NCBI RefSeq assembly: GCF_017565425.1
Contig: NZ_JAGEMK010000007.1
Coordinates: 1 to 64,000 of the forward strand
Direction of reading: 5' to 3'
DNA length: 64,000 bases
DNA from: Actinotalea soli
GTDB lineage: Bacteria > Actinomycetota > Actinomycetes > Actinomycetales > Cellulomonadaceae
Shown: positions 25,927-34,797 of the stretch, in pieces
Layout: each line of letters opens with the position of its first letter
Numbering within the stretch: position 1 is the stretch's first letter
Program-made: the position numbers and the translations under genes
Notes under the pieces: generated by a model
The model's input: the letters and a program-made list of their open reading frames with translations, nothing else
Database searches by the model: none
What the model was told of the DNA's origin: nothing

Positions 25927-27380
25927 GCCCTGGGCTCCCGGCCCTCCCGGACCCCGTACAGCGGGGTCGAGAAGCGGGAGGGCCTGGCGTGCTCGACGGC
26001 GAGCGCTGCCCCGGCGAAGCCCAGCACCGCCTGCGGGAACCCCGCATTGGTGACGTAGGGCCACACCATCGCCGCGAAGGGCAGGAAGGCCAGGATGCCG
26101 AGCACCGTCGCGGCCGCGGTGCGCTCCGCCCCCTCGGTCACGCGCACCGTCCGCAGGGCGCGCGCGCCGACGCTCGCCAGGGCGAGCACGGCAGCCAGCA
26201 GGAGGCCGACGCCGCCGCGCAGCACGAGGGTCAGGTACTGGTTCTCGGTCGCGGTGAACTGGACGCTCTCCGGGCTGTCGATGCCCAGTCCGACGGCGGC
26301 GGCCCGCCCCAGCAGCGGCAGGTAGTCCCGCTGCCAGATCAGGATCCGGTACTGGACGGTCTGGGGCAGCAGCCCGTCCCCCGTGCCGGTGGCAGGGGTC
26401 GCCTGCTGCTCGAGCCGGGTGTCGAGCGCCGTCGCGAACACGACAGCCGCCACGGCCCCCGCCGCGGCGAGCAGGATGGCGGCACGCCGCAGCCGCCCGA
26501 GCGCCAGCCCGACGACGAGCACCGCGACCGGTACCCAGGCGAAGAAGGTGATCGTCACCGCGAGGACCATCGCCGCGGCGTCGACCAGGAGCACGAGGAC
26601 GAGCTGCCACCGACGGAGCACGGAGCGGTCGCCCCGCAGCAGCAGGCCTGCTGCCAGGACCAGCGGGACGATCAGGTACCCGCCGAAGGAGTGCGCGATC
26701 GGGAAGGGCCCCGTGATCCGTGGGTCTGCCTCCCCGGGGGTCGGCATGAGCCCCTCGCCCACGGTCGCCATCACGGCCTCCCGGACCCCGGGGACCTCGA
26801 CGTACTGGCCGAGGCCGATCAGGGCTGGCACCAGGCTCAGCCCCAGCACCCACCGCAGGACGACGACGAGGTCGCCACGGTTCTCGACGGACCGTGAGGC
26901 CGTCCACCACGTGACGAAGAGGAAGGCCGGCAGCAGACCGGACCGCAGCAGGGTGTCCGCATCACCGTCCACGCCGCCGAGGTGGTGCAGCACCGCGAAC
27001 CCCAGGCCCGCGACGGCGAAGGCCCCCAGGCCGAGGTCCACCCCGGAGACGCGACGCCACACCCGGGGCCGGCGGACGAACACGACCACGGCGCACGCGA
27101 GGAGGAGGAGCTCGGAGATCTTCAGCCCGGGGACCAGCATCCCCCGGCCGAGCCCGGACAGGGCGGGCACCACGGCCGCGACGACCACCGCCGCGACGAC
27201 CGGCCGCTGCCAGATCGCCACCGCGATCCCCACGACCACGGCGACCGCGGGCGGGCCCAGCGGGGTGATGGCCGCCGTCGCGCCGGCGAGGACGGCCACG
27301 AGCAGCAGGGCAGGGACCACCCTCCACAGGACGGCGGCAGTCGTCGGGTCGGCCTCCTGCGTGCCGCGCCCGACCCTCAC
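25908..27380 (-). CDS. O-antigen polymerase/ligase-like protein (Wzy type)
   Basis: 490 aa with about 11-12 hydrophobic segments and one large loop (about 210-245, containing PTPGEADPRITGPFPIAHSF) of the kind seen in Wzy/WaaL proteins. A later soluble region (LIWQRDYLPLLGRAAAVGLG then ENQYLTLVLRGG) carries the Arg/Glu-rich Wzy_C-like signature. It should link lipid-carried repeat units into polymer at the outer membrane face. GTG at 27380 overlaps the Wzz-like gene stop (GTGA). Last gene of a four-gene minus-strand operon with flippase and chain-length protein. Confidence 0.82.
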   Translation of the reverse strand: MRVGRGTQEADPTTAAVLWRVVPALLLVAVLAGATAAITPLGPPAVAVVVGIAVAIWQRPVVAAVVVAAVVPALSGLGRGMLVPGLKISELLLLACAVVVFVRRPRVWRRVSGVDLGLGAFAVAGLGFAVLHHLGGVDGDADTLLRSGLLPAFLFVTWWTASRSVENRGDLVVVLRWVLGLSLVPALIGLGQYVEVPGVREAVMATVGEGLMPTPGEADPRITGPFPIAHSFGGYLIVPLVLAAGLLLRGDRSVLRRWQLVLVLLVDAAAMVLAVTITFFAWVPVAVLVVGLALGRLRRAAILLAAAGAVAAVVFATALDTRLEQQATPATGTGDGLLPQTVQYRILIWQRDYLPLLGRAAAVGLGIDSPESVQFTATENQYLTLVLRGGVGLLLAAVLALASVGARALRTVRVTEGAERTAAATVLGILAFLPFAAMVWPYVTNAGFPQAVLGFAGAALAVEHARPSRFSTPLYGVREGREPRALTPSG

Positions 27381-28636
27381 GTCCGCGGGGTGCTCGTGCC
27401 CGGGGCCCCAGGGGCCGGGCTGACGTCGTCCGGCGTGGACCCGGGGACCGGGGAGGCAGCGGACTCGTCGGCGCTGCCGGGCCCGGTGGTCTCGGCCACG
27501 TGGGCACCCGCGGGCGACGCCGTACCTGCCGGGGCCTCGGTCGCACCGTCACGGGCGACCCCACCGCTGCGCGCGGTGGGGGTCACGAGGACCACGGCCT
27601 CCTGGGTGCCGACGTCGTCGAGAGCACGCAGGGCGGCGGAGGTCGCCCGCATGCTCGTGCGCCGGGGGAGGGAGAGCACCACAGCCTCGGCACCCTGCGC
27701 CTCGCGCTCTGCGGCGCCGTCCTCGTCGAGCCCGCCGACCGGGACCCACCGGGTCCCGGAGGTGGTGGCCGCGAGCTGCCCCGAGGCCACGAGGCGAGCC
27801 TCGGCCGCGGCGAGGGCCTCGGCCGTGTCCGCGCCCACCGAGTCCCGGGTGCCGGGGGCCGTCACGACTGCCACCTGCCCTGGCGCCGTCCCGTCCTGGT
27901 GGAGGCGCAGGACGACGGACTCGAGCACGGCGGGGGTGCTGCGGCCACGGCTCGCGCCGTCGAAGACGGGCCAGGCGGCGAGGGAACGGACGTCACCTGC
28001 TCCGAGCACCCGGCGGTCGATGCGGTCCAGGAGGAGCGCCGCGCCCCACCCGAGCAGGAGGCCCACCGCGACGCCGACCCACGGGGCGGCACCAGCCACG
28101 CCCAGGCTCTCCTCGGGGTCGGAGGGCTGGCTCAGCGCGACCAGGTTGCCGGTCGGCAGGTTGGGGGTCGGGCTGTCCTGGGCGACGAGCTCGCTCAGGG
28201 AGGCGAAGTACTCCTGGACCGAGGCCTCGTCCCCTGCCTCGAAGGTGACCCGGATGACGTGCGTGCCGTTGAGGTGGACCGCGCCGACGCCGTCGGCCAC
28301 GTCCTCGCGCTCGAGCCCGGCGGACTCGGCGACCGCGTCGAGAAGGAGGTCGTCCTGCTCGAGGACCACCTCGTAGGTCCGGGCGAGCACGCCTGCGTCG
28401 TAGGAGTTCTCCGGCAGGTTGGTCACCGGCAGCGGCGGCTCACCGGGCAACGGGTCGGGCTGGGGAGGCGCGATCGGGACGATGTACTGCCCCTCGGCCG
28501 TCCAGGTGGTCTCCGCGGTCTGCTCGGCCGCCCACGTGGCGGCGAGACCGCAGGCCACCGCGACGACGAGCGCCACAGGCCAGAAACGTCGGATGGGCGT
28601 CGTCCCGCGGGAGGGCCCTCCTCGTCGATCCGTCAC
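27377..28636 (-). CDS. Wzz-type polysaccharide chain-length/co-polymerase protein
   Basis: 419 aa. A first transmembrane helix (about 18-38, FWPVALVVAVACGLAATW), an extracellular domain, and a second helix (about 230-250, PWVGVAVGLLLGWGAALLL) give the Wzz topology. The cytoplasmic tail resembles a BY-kinase fold (VAVVTAPGTRDSVGADTAEA; GAEAVVLSLPRRTSM), but a Walker A lysine motif is missing, so kinase activity is doubtful. It ends in a Pro/Ala/Ser-rich disordered tail. GTG at 28636 has GGAGA upstream; an in-frame start at 28741 would extend into the spacer with no ribosome site. It regulates polymer length with the Wzy-like protein. Confidence 0.78.
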   Translation of the reverse strand: MTDRRGGPSRGTTPIRRFWPVALVVAVACGLAATWAAEQTAETTWTAEGQYIVPIAPPQPDPLPGEPPLPVTNLPENSYDAGVLARTYEVVLEQDDLLLDAVAESAGLEREDVADGVGAVHLNGTHVIRVTFEAGDEASVQEYFASLSELVAQDSPTPNLPTGNLVALSQPSDPEESLGVAGAAPWVGVAVGLLLGWGAALLLDRIDRRVLGAGDVRSLAAWPVFDGASRGRSTPAVLESVVLRLHQDGTAPGQVAVVTAPGTRDSVGADTAEALAAAEARLVASGQLAATTSGTRWVPVGGLDEDGAAEREAQGAEAVVLSLPRRTSMRATSAALRALDDVGTQEAVVLVTPTARSGGVARDGATEAPAGTASPAGAHVAETTGPGSADESAASPVPGSTPDDVSPAPGAPGTSTPRT

Positions 28637-28741
28637 ACGTCTCCACTCTCGGCCGGCGTGGCCATGTCGGTCTGGTGTCGCCCGGGCTGCCGCCCAGGCA
28701 CTCGTCCACTTAGGAAACCCGCTCCGGGCACCGTCCGCCAC

Positions 28742-30316
28742 TCAGGGGTCCACCTGCTGGTCCTCGGGCGCCGCGCCCTGGCCCCCGTCCTGCCTCCCCC
28801 TGCTCCGGTCTCGGCCCTTCCCACGCCGGGCGGGGCGGAGTCGAGCCGGGACCGCAGCCACGGCCTGCTGCACGGTGGGCCGGCACACCAGCATCGCGGC
28901 GCCCACGTACACCACGCCGCCCAGCAGCACCGTGAGGGCCACGAAGGGCCATCCGTCGAGGTCGACCACCTGGTTGGTCACCAGCACCGCCCCGACGGCG
29001 AGCCCAGCGGCGAGCAGGACCAGCCAGGTCTGGGTGTAGGTGCGCCAGCCGATGCCGTCGAGGTGCCGGACGGCGATGGCCCGCACCGGCCACAGCAGCA
29101 GCACCCAGGCGGTCAGGGCCACCGCGACGGTGGTGAGACCACGGTCGGCGAGAAGGATGATCAGGCCGATCTGCACGGTGATCTCGACCGCCATGATGGC
29201 CAGCTCGACCCCGGGGCGCCCCGTCGCGAGGAAGAGGGCTCGGTGGAACTCCCCCAGGCCGTACCCGATGGCGCGGAACGCGAGGATCGCCGCGACCCCG
29301 GTGGCAGGAACCCACTGCTCCCCGAAGACCGCCGGCACCACCACGTCGCTGGTCATCGCCAGCACGACGAGGGAGGGGACCAGCACGAGACCACCGATCG
29401 CCATGCTGTTGCCGAGCGCCCGGCCCAGGCGGGGTGAGTCGTCCCGCAGCTTGGCGAACACGGGGTGCGCCACGCGGCCGAAGACCGCCGCCCCGAGGTC
29501 CATGATCACGTTGACCAGCCGCAGAGCCACGGTCCACAGGCCGAGCACCGTGGTACCCAGCAGCACACCGATGAGCAGGGACTCGCCCTCGTCCCGTGAG
29601 TGCCGGAAGATCCGCACGAGCATCGTCTTGGACCCGAAGCCGAGCATCTCCCGGCCGGCGGCCCGCGAGAACGTCCACGCCGGGCGGAAGTCGCTCGTCC
29701 ACCACAGGACGACGAAGGACACCACGCCGCGGACCAGGGTCTGACCGACCAGGGCCCACACCCCCGCCCCGGCGAAGGCCAGCCCGATCGCCACGACGAC
29801 GGACAGGCCGGTCGCGAGCACCTGGCGCACCGCGAGCTCCTTGAAGCGCAGCTCACGCTGCAGCAGGCCAGCGGGCACGTTGGAGAGCGAGGCGATGAGC
29901 AGGGCCACGGCGAGGGCAGGCAGCACCTGGCCGAGGGCAGGGACGTCGAAGAGGTCCGCCAGGGCCGGGGCGGCGAAGGCCAGCGCCGGGGAGAGGATCA
30001 GACCGACCGCGGCCGAGACGTAGAAGGCCGTGCTGGTGACGGCGCGGTCCAGGGTGCGGCGTTGCACGAGGTAGGCGGTCAGGCCGCTGTCCGTGACGAC
30101 GGTCAGCAGGGTGATGAAGACCATCGCCAGGGCGACGATCCCGAACTCCTCGGGAGAGAGCAGCCGGCCGAGGATGACGAAGCCGACGAGCGTGCTGCCA
30201 CGGACCATCCACTTCTCGGCAGCCGCCCACATCACGCCGCTGGTGGCCTGCCCGCGCAGGCTCTGCGCCGCCGGGGCGGGCTGGGGTCCCTCAGGTCCGG
30301 TGGGAGACGCCGTCAT
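28742..30316 (-). CDS. Lipid-linked oligosaccharide flippase (Wzx/MOP superfamily)
   Basis: 524 aa with 12-14 transmembrane helices. The first helix pair carries SGVMWAAAEKWMVRGSTLVGFVILGRLLSPEEFGIV (residues 27 onward, split here by helices), typical of polysaccharide-synthesis flippases. It flips undecaprenyl-linked repeat units across the membrane. A basic, disordered tail follows the last helix. ATG at 30316 overlaps the beta-helix gene stop (ATGA), coupling the flippase to that unknown protein. A 105-base spacer separates it from the Wzz-like gene. Confidence 0.88.
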   Translation of the reverse strand: MTASPTGPEGPQPAPAAQSLRGQATSGVMWAAAEKWMVRGSTLVGFVILGRLLSPEEFGIVALAMVFITLLTVVTDSGLTAYLVQRRTLDRAVTSTAFYVSAAVGLILSPALAFAAPALADLFDVPALGQVLPALAVALLIASLSNVPAGLLQRELRFKELAVRQVLATGLSVVVAIGLAFAGAGVWALVGQTLVRGVVSFVVLWWTSDFRPAWTFSRAAGREMLGFGSKTMLVRIFRHSRDEGESLLIGVLLGTTVLGLWTVALRLVNVIMDLGAAVFGRVAHPVFAKLRDDSPRLGRALGNSMAIGGLVLVPSLVVLAMTSDVVVPAVFGEQWVPATGVAAILAFRAIGYGLGEFHRALFLATGRPGVELAIMAVEITVQIGLIILLADRGLTTVAVALTAWVLLLWPVRAIAVRHLDGIGWRTYTQTWLVLLAAGLAVGAVLVTNQVVDLDGWPFVALTVLLGGVVYVGAAMLVCRPTVQQAVAAVPARLRPARRGKGRDRSRGRQDGGQGAAPEDQQVDP

Positions 30317-31419
30317 GACTCCCGCTCGTCGGTGTAGCCGGGTGACACATATCCGGTCCCCGCCACACCCTCGGGCACGAACGGTCCGTCAGGCGGCGAC
30401 CCGACCTCGACCCCGGCCCAGAGGCCGTCCTGGCCGTCGTCCGCCCAGAGCACGGCGTCCCGGTCGGTACCCCCGTCCGACGGGGCGACCCACACGTCCT
30501 CGAGGGTGATCGGCCAGTCCCGGTCGTCGCGCCACAGCAGGTAGCCGGCCTCGTCGGTCCCGGTCAGGTCGATGTTGCGCAGGTCGAAGCCCGCTGGCTC
30601 CTCCTGGTCGCCGAACTGCATGGGCAGCAGGAAGAAGCCCTGGTACTCGGTGGTCCCGCTGAGGCGGTCCACGCGCAGCTCGCTCGGGCCCGCCCAGGTC
30701 TGGATCACGTCCGCATGGTGGTCCTCGGGGCCCTCACCGACGGTCTCGACGCGGATGTTCTGCAGCTGGACCACCGCGCCCTCGCGCTGGTCCAGGTTGA
30801 TCCCCTCGGCCAGCGCCGGCCCGGTGATGAGCAGGCCCTCGACGTGCACCGTCCCGGTCTGGTCCTGGAGGAAGAGCCCGCGGACGTCCGGCCCGCGCTC
30901 CCCCTCCTCGCTGATCCGGATCTCACCGCCGACGAGCACGACGTTGCGCCCGCCGTTGATCGTCACGCCCCCGCTGACCTCGACCGGCTCGGGCATCTCG
31001 ATCACGTAGTCCTGGTCCGGTTCGAGGTTCAGCGACCGGTTGTCGGAGGTGACCTCGACCGTCTCGGGGTCCTCGAGCTCGGGTGGGGCCCACGTCAGCG
31101 GCTCGCCGTCGACCGGGGCCCCGCCCTCGTCGGCGTCCTCGGGCTCGCTGGGTGCGGGGTCGGGCACCTCCTCGCCCTCGGCCTCCTCGGTCGGGGCAGT
31201 GCCTGGCCCGGGGTCGGCCCCAGGGCCCATGACCAAGGCGAGGACCAGTCCGGCGACGGCGACCAGGGCGACCGCGGATGCCGCGACCGCCGCGAGGCGC
31301 CAGCGTCGAGCCGCGCGCAGCGCCGCGACCTCCCCCGCGGCCTGCGGGGCGCCGGGAGAGCTGGGGCGGTGCTCCGGCGTCGCTGCCTCGGGTGGGTGGT
31401 CGGGGTGCGATGAGGTCAC
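30313..31419 (-). CDS. Membrane-anchored right-handed beta-helix protein
   Basis: 368 aa, function unknown. A cytoplasmic N-terminus (1-40), one transmembrane helix (about 41-65, LAAVAASAVALVAVAGLVLALV) and an acidic Pro/Glu linker lead to an extracellular beta-helix (about 110-330). Repeating coil motifs include GVTINGGRNVVLVGGEIRI, FLQDQTGTVHVEGLLITGP and EGINLDQREGAVVQLQNI. It is a clear paralog of the secreted protein at 32778-34412. Being first in the flippase/Wzz/Wzy operon, it may trim, bind or modify nascent polysaccharide at the cell surface; this is inference, and no catalytic triad is assigned. Confidence 0.78.
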   Translation of the reverse strand: MTSSHPDHPPEAATPEHRPSSPGAPQAAGEVAALRAARRWRLAAVAASAVALVAVAGLVLALVMGPGADPGPGTAPTEEAEGEEVPDPAPSEPEDADEGGAPVDGEPLTWAPPELEDPETVEVTSDNRSLNLEPDQDYVIEMPEPVEVSGGVTINGGRNVVLVGGEIRISEEGERGPDVRGLFLQDQTGTVHVEGLLITGPALAEGINLDQREGAVVQLQNIRVETVGEGPEDHHADVIQTWAGPSELRVDRLSGTTEYQGFFLLPMQFGDQEEPAGFDLRNIDLTGTDEAGYLLWRDDRDWPITLEDVWVAPSDGGTDRDAVLWADDGQDGLWAGVEVGSPPDGPFVPEGVAGTGYVSPGYTDERES

Positions 31420-31670
31420 GTGGGGGTCCTCCGTCGGCGGGCGGGCATCCAGGGGACTGGACCGCCTCGTGGCACGGGACAGCCCTCGGAACGTCGTCGG
31501 GATCGGACCAGGCTAACCGCCGAGGTCCATGACGGCGCGTCAGGGTGCGGGGGCCGGGACCCCGGGGCGTGGTCACCCGGATGGGGTCAGTGCCCGCTCC
31601 CCTGGTGGCGGTGCCGACGGGCCGCCGCTAGGTTCGCCGGACCCGATCTCCCACATCTGAAGGTCCCTCC

Positions 31671-32660
31671 ATGGAGTTCCGAAGCGTCCACCAGCTCAAC
31701 GCGGACCTCGCGCGCTGGTCGGAGACCCTGCCGCGGGACATCGACCTCGTCGTCGGCATCCCCCGCAGCGGCATGCTCGCCGCGACCATGCTCGCCCTGC
31801 ACCTGCACAAGCCCCTGGCCGACCTCGACGGCCTCGTCGCGGGTCGGGTGCTCGGCGGCGGCGCGCGGATCGGCCGCGGTGCCGACCCCGGCCAGATCAT
31901 CGCCGACGCCCGCAGGATCCTCGTGCTCGACGACAGCACCAACCGCGGCGGGGCGATCCGCGAGGCCAAGGCGCGCGTCGCCACCGCCACGCACCTGGAG
32001 GGACGGCTCGTGTGGGGCGCGCCGTACGCCGCGACCGGCGCCGCGGAAGGGGTGCTGGACCACTGGTACGAGAAGGTCAGCCGCCCCCGGGTGTTCGAGT
32101 GGAACGTGCTGCACCACAGCGGGCTGGTCGACGCCTGCGTGGACCTCGACGGTGTCGTGCTGGGCGTCGCGACCACCAGCCCGTTGCCCCACCACCCACG
32201 CCTCGTGCCCGGGGCGCAGGTCGGCTGGCTCGTCACGCGCCGTCCCGAGGCCGAGCGGGCCGAGCTCGAGCGCTGGCTGGCGGAGCACGCGGTGCGCTTC
32301 CGTCACCTCGTCATGGCCTCGCCGGCGCCGAGCGGCCAGACCGGTCGCCCCGAGGGCCTGCCCCGGCCCGACGCGCAGGGCAAGGCGGCCCTCTACACCA
32401 GGACCGACGCGTGGCTCTTCGTCGAGGAGGACCTGGACCAGGCGCGCACCGTCGCGGACGCGGCCCGCCGCCCGGTCTACTGCGCCGGGGCGCGCGCGAT
32501 GGTCTACCCGGGGACCCCGCTCGGCGGCAGGCCGCGGCCAGCAGACGCCGCCCGGTGGCGCTGGCGCGAGGGGCTGCGGATGCAGCGCAAGCGGGCGCAG
32601 GCCTGGCGCCGACGTGCTCGAGGTCTCGTGGGCCGGGGGCCCTCCTCCTCGAAGCGCTGA
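31671..32660 (+). CDS. Phosphoribosyltransferase-HAD-like fusion protein
   Basis: 329 aa. The N-terminal domain has a PRTase fold: LVVGIPRSGMLAATML (residues 27-42) and the PRPP-loop-like segment ILVLDDSTNRGGAI (83-96). The C-terminal domain has the HAD nucleophile motif VDLDG (D158, D160), K238 as the likely motif III lysine, and FVEEDLDQA (250-258) in the metal-binding position. Similar PRTase-HAD proteins occur in polysaccharide clusters of other bacteria, but no reaction is established to my knowledge. ATG has GAAGG about 9 bases upstream. It is divergent from one beta-helix gene and followed by the other. Confidence 0.75.
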   Translation: MEFRSVHQLNADLARWSETLPRDIDLVVGIPRSGMLAATMLALHLHKPLADLDGLVAGRVLGGGARIGRGADPGQIIADARRILVLDDSTNRGGAIREAKARVATATHLEGRLVWGAPYAATGAAEGVLDHWYEKVSRPRVFEWNVLHHSGLVDACVDLDGVVLGVATTSPLPHHPRLVPGAQVGWLVTRRPEAERAELERWLAEHAVRFRHLVMASPAPSGQTGRPEGLPRPDAQGKAALYTRTDAWLFVEEDLDQARTVADAARRPVYCAGARAMVYPGTPLGGRPRPADAARWRWREGLRMQRKRAQAWRRRARGLVGRGPSSSKR

Positions 32661-32777
32661 CGCAGCAGCACCGTGGCGCACGCGCGGCCCATCAGCCCCG
32701 ACTCCTCATGACCGCGTCGGGGACGCCGATCCACGAGGCGCGACCTTCCCCCCGGTCGCCTGGCTCTGCCCCCGCTC

Positions 32778-34412
32778 GTGAGGACCCGTCCCGTGGCTCC
32801 CCCCACCCCGGCCCGCCGTCGTCCCTGTCCCGCGCCCTGGATCGTCGCGTTGCTGCTCGCCCTCGGAGCCTCGGGGCTGCTGAGCACTGCTGCCGCAGCG
32901 CCCTCCGGGGCGTCCCCTCGCTCTGCAGCCGTCGCGCCCGTCGCCGCGACCGGGACCGGGGTGGTCCCCGACGCCCCCCGGCTGACCTGGCGGCCCCCCG
33001 CGCTCGTGTCCCCCCAGGTCGTCGCCATCTCCGCCACGAACCGCACCCCGCGGCTGGACGACACCCGGGACTACGTGATCCAGATGCCGGCCACCCCCCT
33101 CGAGGTCGACGGCGGCGTGACGATCTCGGGCGGCCGCAACGTCGTGCTCGTCGGGGGGACGATCTCCATCCCCGCGGGCGCCCAGCAGGCCAACCACGCC
33201 AACCGCGGTCTGTTCCTCAAGGACCAGACCGGGACCGTGCACGTCGAAGGGCTGCTCATCACCGGGCCGGGCCTGGGTGAGGGGATCAACCTGGACCAGC
33301 GCAAGGGCGCCGTCGTCCAGCTCCAGAACGTGCGTGTCGAGACCACCCACGGGTCGTTCGAGACCAACCATGCGGACGTGCTGCAGACCTGGGCCGGGCC
33401 GCGGGTGCTGCGCGTGGACCGGCTCTCGGGGACCACCCAGTACCAGGGGTTCTTCCTGCTGCCCCAGCAGTTCGGCACCCAGGCCCAGCCCGAGGTCATG
33501 GACCTGCGCCGGGTCGACCTGCACGGCACGGCCGGGAGCGGGTACCTGCTGTGGCGGGACGGGCTCGAGTGGCCGCTCAGGGTGCAGGACGTGTGGGTGG
33601 CGCCGAGCAACCCGGGCAGCCGGGACAGCTTCCTGTGGCCCAAGGGCACCGCTCCGGGGACGGACGCCTGGCCGCAGGTCGACGTCGGCACACCCCCGGG
33701 AGGGGAGTTCGTCCCGGCCGGACGTGCGGGGGTCGGGTACACCTCGCCCGGGTACGTCTCGACGGGCACGGGCCTGCCCGGAGGCGGCGGGGGCACCCTG
33801 CCCGCCGAGGACGAGACGCCCGAGCCGCCGCCGACCCCTCGACTGCACGTCACCGCCCAGGTCACCGGCCCGACCACCATCCCCGCCGGCGGCGCCAGCT
33901 CGGTCGACGTCACCTACACCAGGCACGGCCAGCCCGTGCCCTCAGCCACCCTCACCCTGCAGCGCCACCGCAACGGCACCTGGTCCGACGCCGCGACCAT
34001 CCCCATCACCGACGGCCGCGGCAGCCGACCCCTGCGCCCCGGCAGCACCACCACCACCTACCGCTGGCGCAACTACAACCACACCTCCATCACCGCCCCC
34101 TTCACCATCACCGTCCAGCCGCCGACCCCTCGACTGCACGTCACCGCCCAGGTCACCGGCCCGACCACGATCCCCGCCGGCGGCGCCAGCTCGGTCGACG
34201 TCACCTACACCAGGCACGGCCAGCCCGTGCCCTCAGCCACCCTCACCCTGCAGCGCCACCGCAACGGCACCTGGTCCGACGCCGCGACCATCCCCATCAC
34301 CGACGGCCGCGGCAGCCGATCCCTGCGCCCCGGCAGCACCACCACCACCTACCGCTGGCGCAACTACAACCACACCTCCATCACCGCCCCCTTCACCATC
34401 ACGGTGCGCTGA
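32778..34412 (+). CDS. Secreted beta-helix protein with two nearly identical Ig-like repeats
   Basis: 544 aa. A signal peptide (WIVALLLALGASGLLSTAAAA, ending near residue 41) is followed by a right-handed beta-helix (about 60-330) sharing long stretches with the anchored protein at 30313-31419 (FLKDQTGTVHVEGLLITGPG, GINLDQRKGAVVQLQN, RVDRLSGTTQYQGFFLLP). A Gly/Pro/Glu linker then precedes two 97-residue Ig-like domains (TRHGQPVPSATLTLQRH, GSTTTTYRWRNYNHTS) that differ at very few positions. Such domains often act as spacers or carbohydrate/cell-wall contacts in actinobacteria. The GTG start has a weak ribosome site. Exported polysaccharide-modifying or -binding role is inferred from the locus. 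Confidence 0.8.
   Translation: MRTRPVAPPTPARRRPCPAPWIVALLLALGASGLLSTAAAAPSGASPRSAAVAPVAATGTGVVPDAPRLTWRPPALVSPQVVAISATNRTPRLDDTRDYVIQMPATPLEVDGGVTISGGRNVVLVGGTISIPAGAQQANHANRGLFLKDQTGTVHVEGLLITGPGLGEGINLDQRKGAVVQLQNVRVETTHGSFETNHADVLQTWAGPRVLRVDRLSGTTQYQGFFLLPQQFGTQAQPEVMDLRRVDLHGTAGSGYLLWRDGLEWPLRVQDVWVAPSNPGSRDSFLWPKGTAPGTDAWPQVDVGTPPGGEFVPAGRAGVGYTSPGYVSTGTGLPGGGGGTLPAEDETPEPPPTPRLHVTAQVTGPTTIPAGGASSVDVTYTRHGQPVPSATLTLQRHRNGTWSDAATIPITDGRGSRPLRPGSTTTTYRWRNYNHTSITAPFTITVQPPTPRLHVTAQVTGPTTIPAGGASSVDVTYTRHGQPVPSATLTLQRHRNGTWSDAATIPITDGRGSRSLRPGSTTTTYRWRNYNHTSITAPFTITVR
33828..34409 (+). repeat. 291-bp in-frame tandem duplication
   Basis: Two copies with a period of exactly 291 bp (anchor ACCCCTCGACTGCACGTCAC at 33834 and 34125) encode the two Ig-like domains. 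Inside the unit I find only two base differences (CACCATCCC versus CACGATCCC, and GCCGACCCC versus GCCGATCCC), plus divergence in the last ten bases. Even synonymous sites are unchanged, so the duplication is recent or is being homogenised. Confidence 0.9.
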
Positions 34413-34434
34413 GGCGGAGCGCACGGCATGGGGC

Positions 34435-34506
34435 CCGGCGGGGCCCCGCCGGTGGACCGGTCAGCACGACGCCCGCCCCGCCGCGGGCTGCGGCGAGACG
34501 GGCGTC
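34435..34506. terminator. Palindrome and hairpin between convergent genes
   Basis: A perfect 18-bp palindrome, CCGGCGGGGCCCCGCCGG (34435-34452), is followed by GACGCCCG (34468-34475) pairing with CGGGCGTC (34499-34506). They sit between the beta-helix gene and the convergent small membrane protein gene and probably terminate both. Confidence 0.6.
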
Positions 34507-34524
34507 GGGTGGAGCGGGAGCTGC

Positions 34525-34797
34525 TCAGGCCTGCATCGCCGAGAAGACGACGGCGCCCAGCACCATGCCGATGATCGTCCCGGCGATGGCCACGCCGAGG
34601 GCGATCTTGCCCAGGCGCTCCTTGCGGACGATCGCGACGACGGCGAGCACGATGCCCACGGGTCCCAGGACGATCGGCAGGAAGAGCACCGCGATGCCGC
34701 CGAAGACGAAGGCGAGGATCGAGAAGATGTTCGACTGGTTCGCCGTCGCCGGTGCGCTGGTGCTGGCGTTGGTCGAGGCTGCAGGGTCGTAGGTCAT
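34525..34797 (-). CDS. Small DUF4190-like membrane protein (90 aa)
   Basis: An Ala/Thr/Ser-rich cytoplasmic N-terminus (1-22) precedes two transmembrane helices: [19 protein letters not shown] with [10 protein letters not shown], then [21 protein letters not shown] basic turn (RKERLG) joins them. The pattern ([20 protein letters not shown]) is that of DUF4190-type actinobacterial membrane proteins, whose function is unknown. The ATG at 34797 gives the expected short protein; a longer open frame upstream is GC-driven and shows no protein features. Monocistronic. Confidence 0.75.
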   Translation of the reverse strand: MTYDPAASTNASTSAPATANQSNIFSILAFVFGGIAVLFLPIVLGPVGIVLAVVAIVRKERLGKIALGVAIAGTIIGMVLGAVVFSAMQA

